Positions 63,201 through 64,000 of a stretch of 64,000 nucleotides of DNA are shown piece by piece. Below the pieces are notes generated by a model. That model was given only the letters and a program-made list of their open reading frames with translations. It was not told the origin of the DNA and searched no databases. A program made the translations under genes and the position numbers. Position 1 is the stretch's first letter; the number at the start of each line of letters is the position of its first letter. The DNA comes from Craspedostauros australis (Eukaryota; Bacillariophyta; Bacillariophyceae; Mastogloiales; Achnanthaceae): the NCBI GenBank assembly GCA_026770025.1, contig JAMXDE010000010.1, positions 372,001-436,000 on the forward strand. The letters are read 5' to 3'.

Positions 63201-64000
63201 CGTTGCGGTTCGTATTCGAAAAGAAGAAGATGAATAGGGGTATGCGCACAGGCATGGAGGCGGTGTGCGCTATCCACGATGCGTGGGAGGCCGCTGGTAG
63301 GCATGGACACAGGTGCGGTTGTCAGTTTGATTAGATCATACAGGCCGCGATGGTGTTGGTACTGCTGGTGACCATTGACTGGATGCGGATGCAATAGGCT
63401 CAAAGAATGAATGGGGTAGTGGCGTGTTAGTGTGGCGATCTGCAGATGGGCGGGTGGTTGGACGGCAAGGCGATTCGACTGCGATGTGATTCTACCGCAA
63501 AGGGATTAACCGCAAGGTGATTCCATTGTGGCGCACACAAGCGTGATCGTATCTGAGAATGAATGACCAAATGGATTGGATGCGACGTAGTCTGCTCTGC
63601 TATCATGAAATGATGTGTTGATAGTGGCGACTGCATCCGATCCAACGCGGTGGGCTGCGATGCTGCTGCGGTTGCTGTGGGCAATGCCCTCATAATAACG
63701 TTGTATGGTAGGTGGTGAAATGCGGCAGGGTTCGATGGCATCTTCTTTGGTGCGTCTTGGGCAGAGACATGAAGATTGATGCGACGAGATAACGCGTCAG
63801 AGGAGTTGCATTCGTGCTGGTCCTGATTTTGGTGTGCGGTTGTTGGATGCGGACACCGATGCTGACGAAGAGGGCCAGTGGTTAGCCACCGTTGGCCGTT
63901 TTGGTCTTGTAATTTGAGCCAGGGCCGCAGTCACCATCGCGGAAAGGCATGCAGCTCGATATGAACTCCGGATGCCGACATCGATCAGAGGCGGCTGCAT
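60271..64000. other. Gene-poor right end
   Basis: 3.7 kb with no gene I can support. Contains a GA microsatellite at 61157-61176 and TACGAGTA at 61973-61980. Several 80-170 codon ORFs occur on both strands without domains; two minus-strand pieces (61270-61540 and 61513-61857) have protein-like composition and may be decayed coding sequence. The ORF touching the right edge (63797-64000, minus) cannot be judged from this window. Confidence 0.5.
61157..61176. repeat. GA dinucleotide microsatellite
   Basis: About nine GA units, read directly. Confidence 0.85.

Noticed and set aside
1..64000. CRISPR arrays, prokaryotic operons, phage or defence islands
   Set aside because: Spliced genes, plastid-targeting signals and LTR element show this is eukaryotic nuclear DNA; no regularly spaced direct repeats were seen.
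63797..64000. Minus-strand ORF at the right window edge as the 3' end of a gene
   Set aside because: Only 67 codons are visible with no domain; it cannot be judged without the next sequence.

Overview
This is nuclear DNA of a photosynthetic stramenopile, almost certainly a diatom. The main evidence is an intact silicon transporter (SIT) with both EGxQ/GRQ motif pairs. Two proteins have a signal peptide followed by an AF-type plastid-targeting junction (a pheophytinase-like hydrolase and a ribosome recycling factor). Genes have few, short GT-AG introns (about 80-390 nt), and there is a decayed Ty1/copia element of the kind common in diatoms. All gene models were read by eye from the sequence; splice sites come from reading-frame phase, donor/acceptor sequence and family conservation, not from transcripts.

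Layout. 0-8 kb, all on the minus strand: pheophytinase-like hydrolase, NOP53-like ribosome-assembly factor, RLIG1-like RNA ligase with an inferred N-terminal exon, tRNA-Leu(CAG), and a two-exon unknown gene. The unknown gene diverges from the SIT gene (8.6-10.2 kb). 11-18 kb: ATG2 in four exons. 18.7-28 kb: an acidic nuclear-type protein, a TMEM223-like mitochondrial membrane protein, a secreted protein with two ShKT domains, a CENP-C homologue (CENP-C motif plus cupin), and a two-repeat, possibly dsRBD-like protein. 29.9-36.3 kb: a three-exon surface metalloprotease of family M11 and three small signal-peptide or membrane ORFs. 37-42.8 kb: a broken copia element on the minus strand. 42.8-48.7 kb: no intact gene, only weak gene fragments. 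48.8-59 kb: a three-finger CCCH protein, a four-exon HCF101-type Fe-S carrier (DUF59-P-loop-DUF971), plastid ribosome recycling factor and a cytochrome P450. 59-64 kb: no gene seen; it holds a short telomere-like minisatellite.

How the genes relate. Neighbours are housekeeping genes of unrelated pathways (autophagy, kinetochore, ribosome assembly, Fe-S assembly, plastid translation) in mixed orientation; there are no operons and no clear gene cluster. The most noticeable unexplained signal is the octamer TACTCGTA/TACGAGTA. I found it at least 18 times, always in intergenic or intronic sequence, against roughly two expected by chance in 64 kb.
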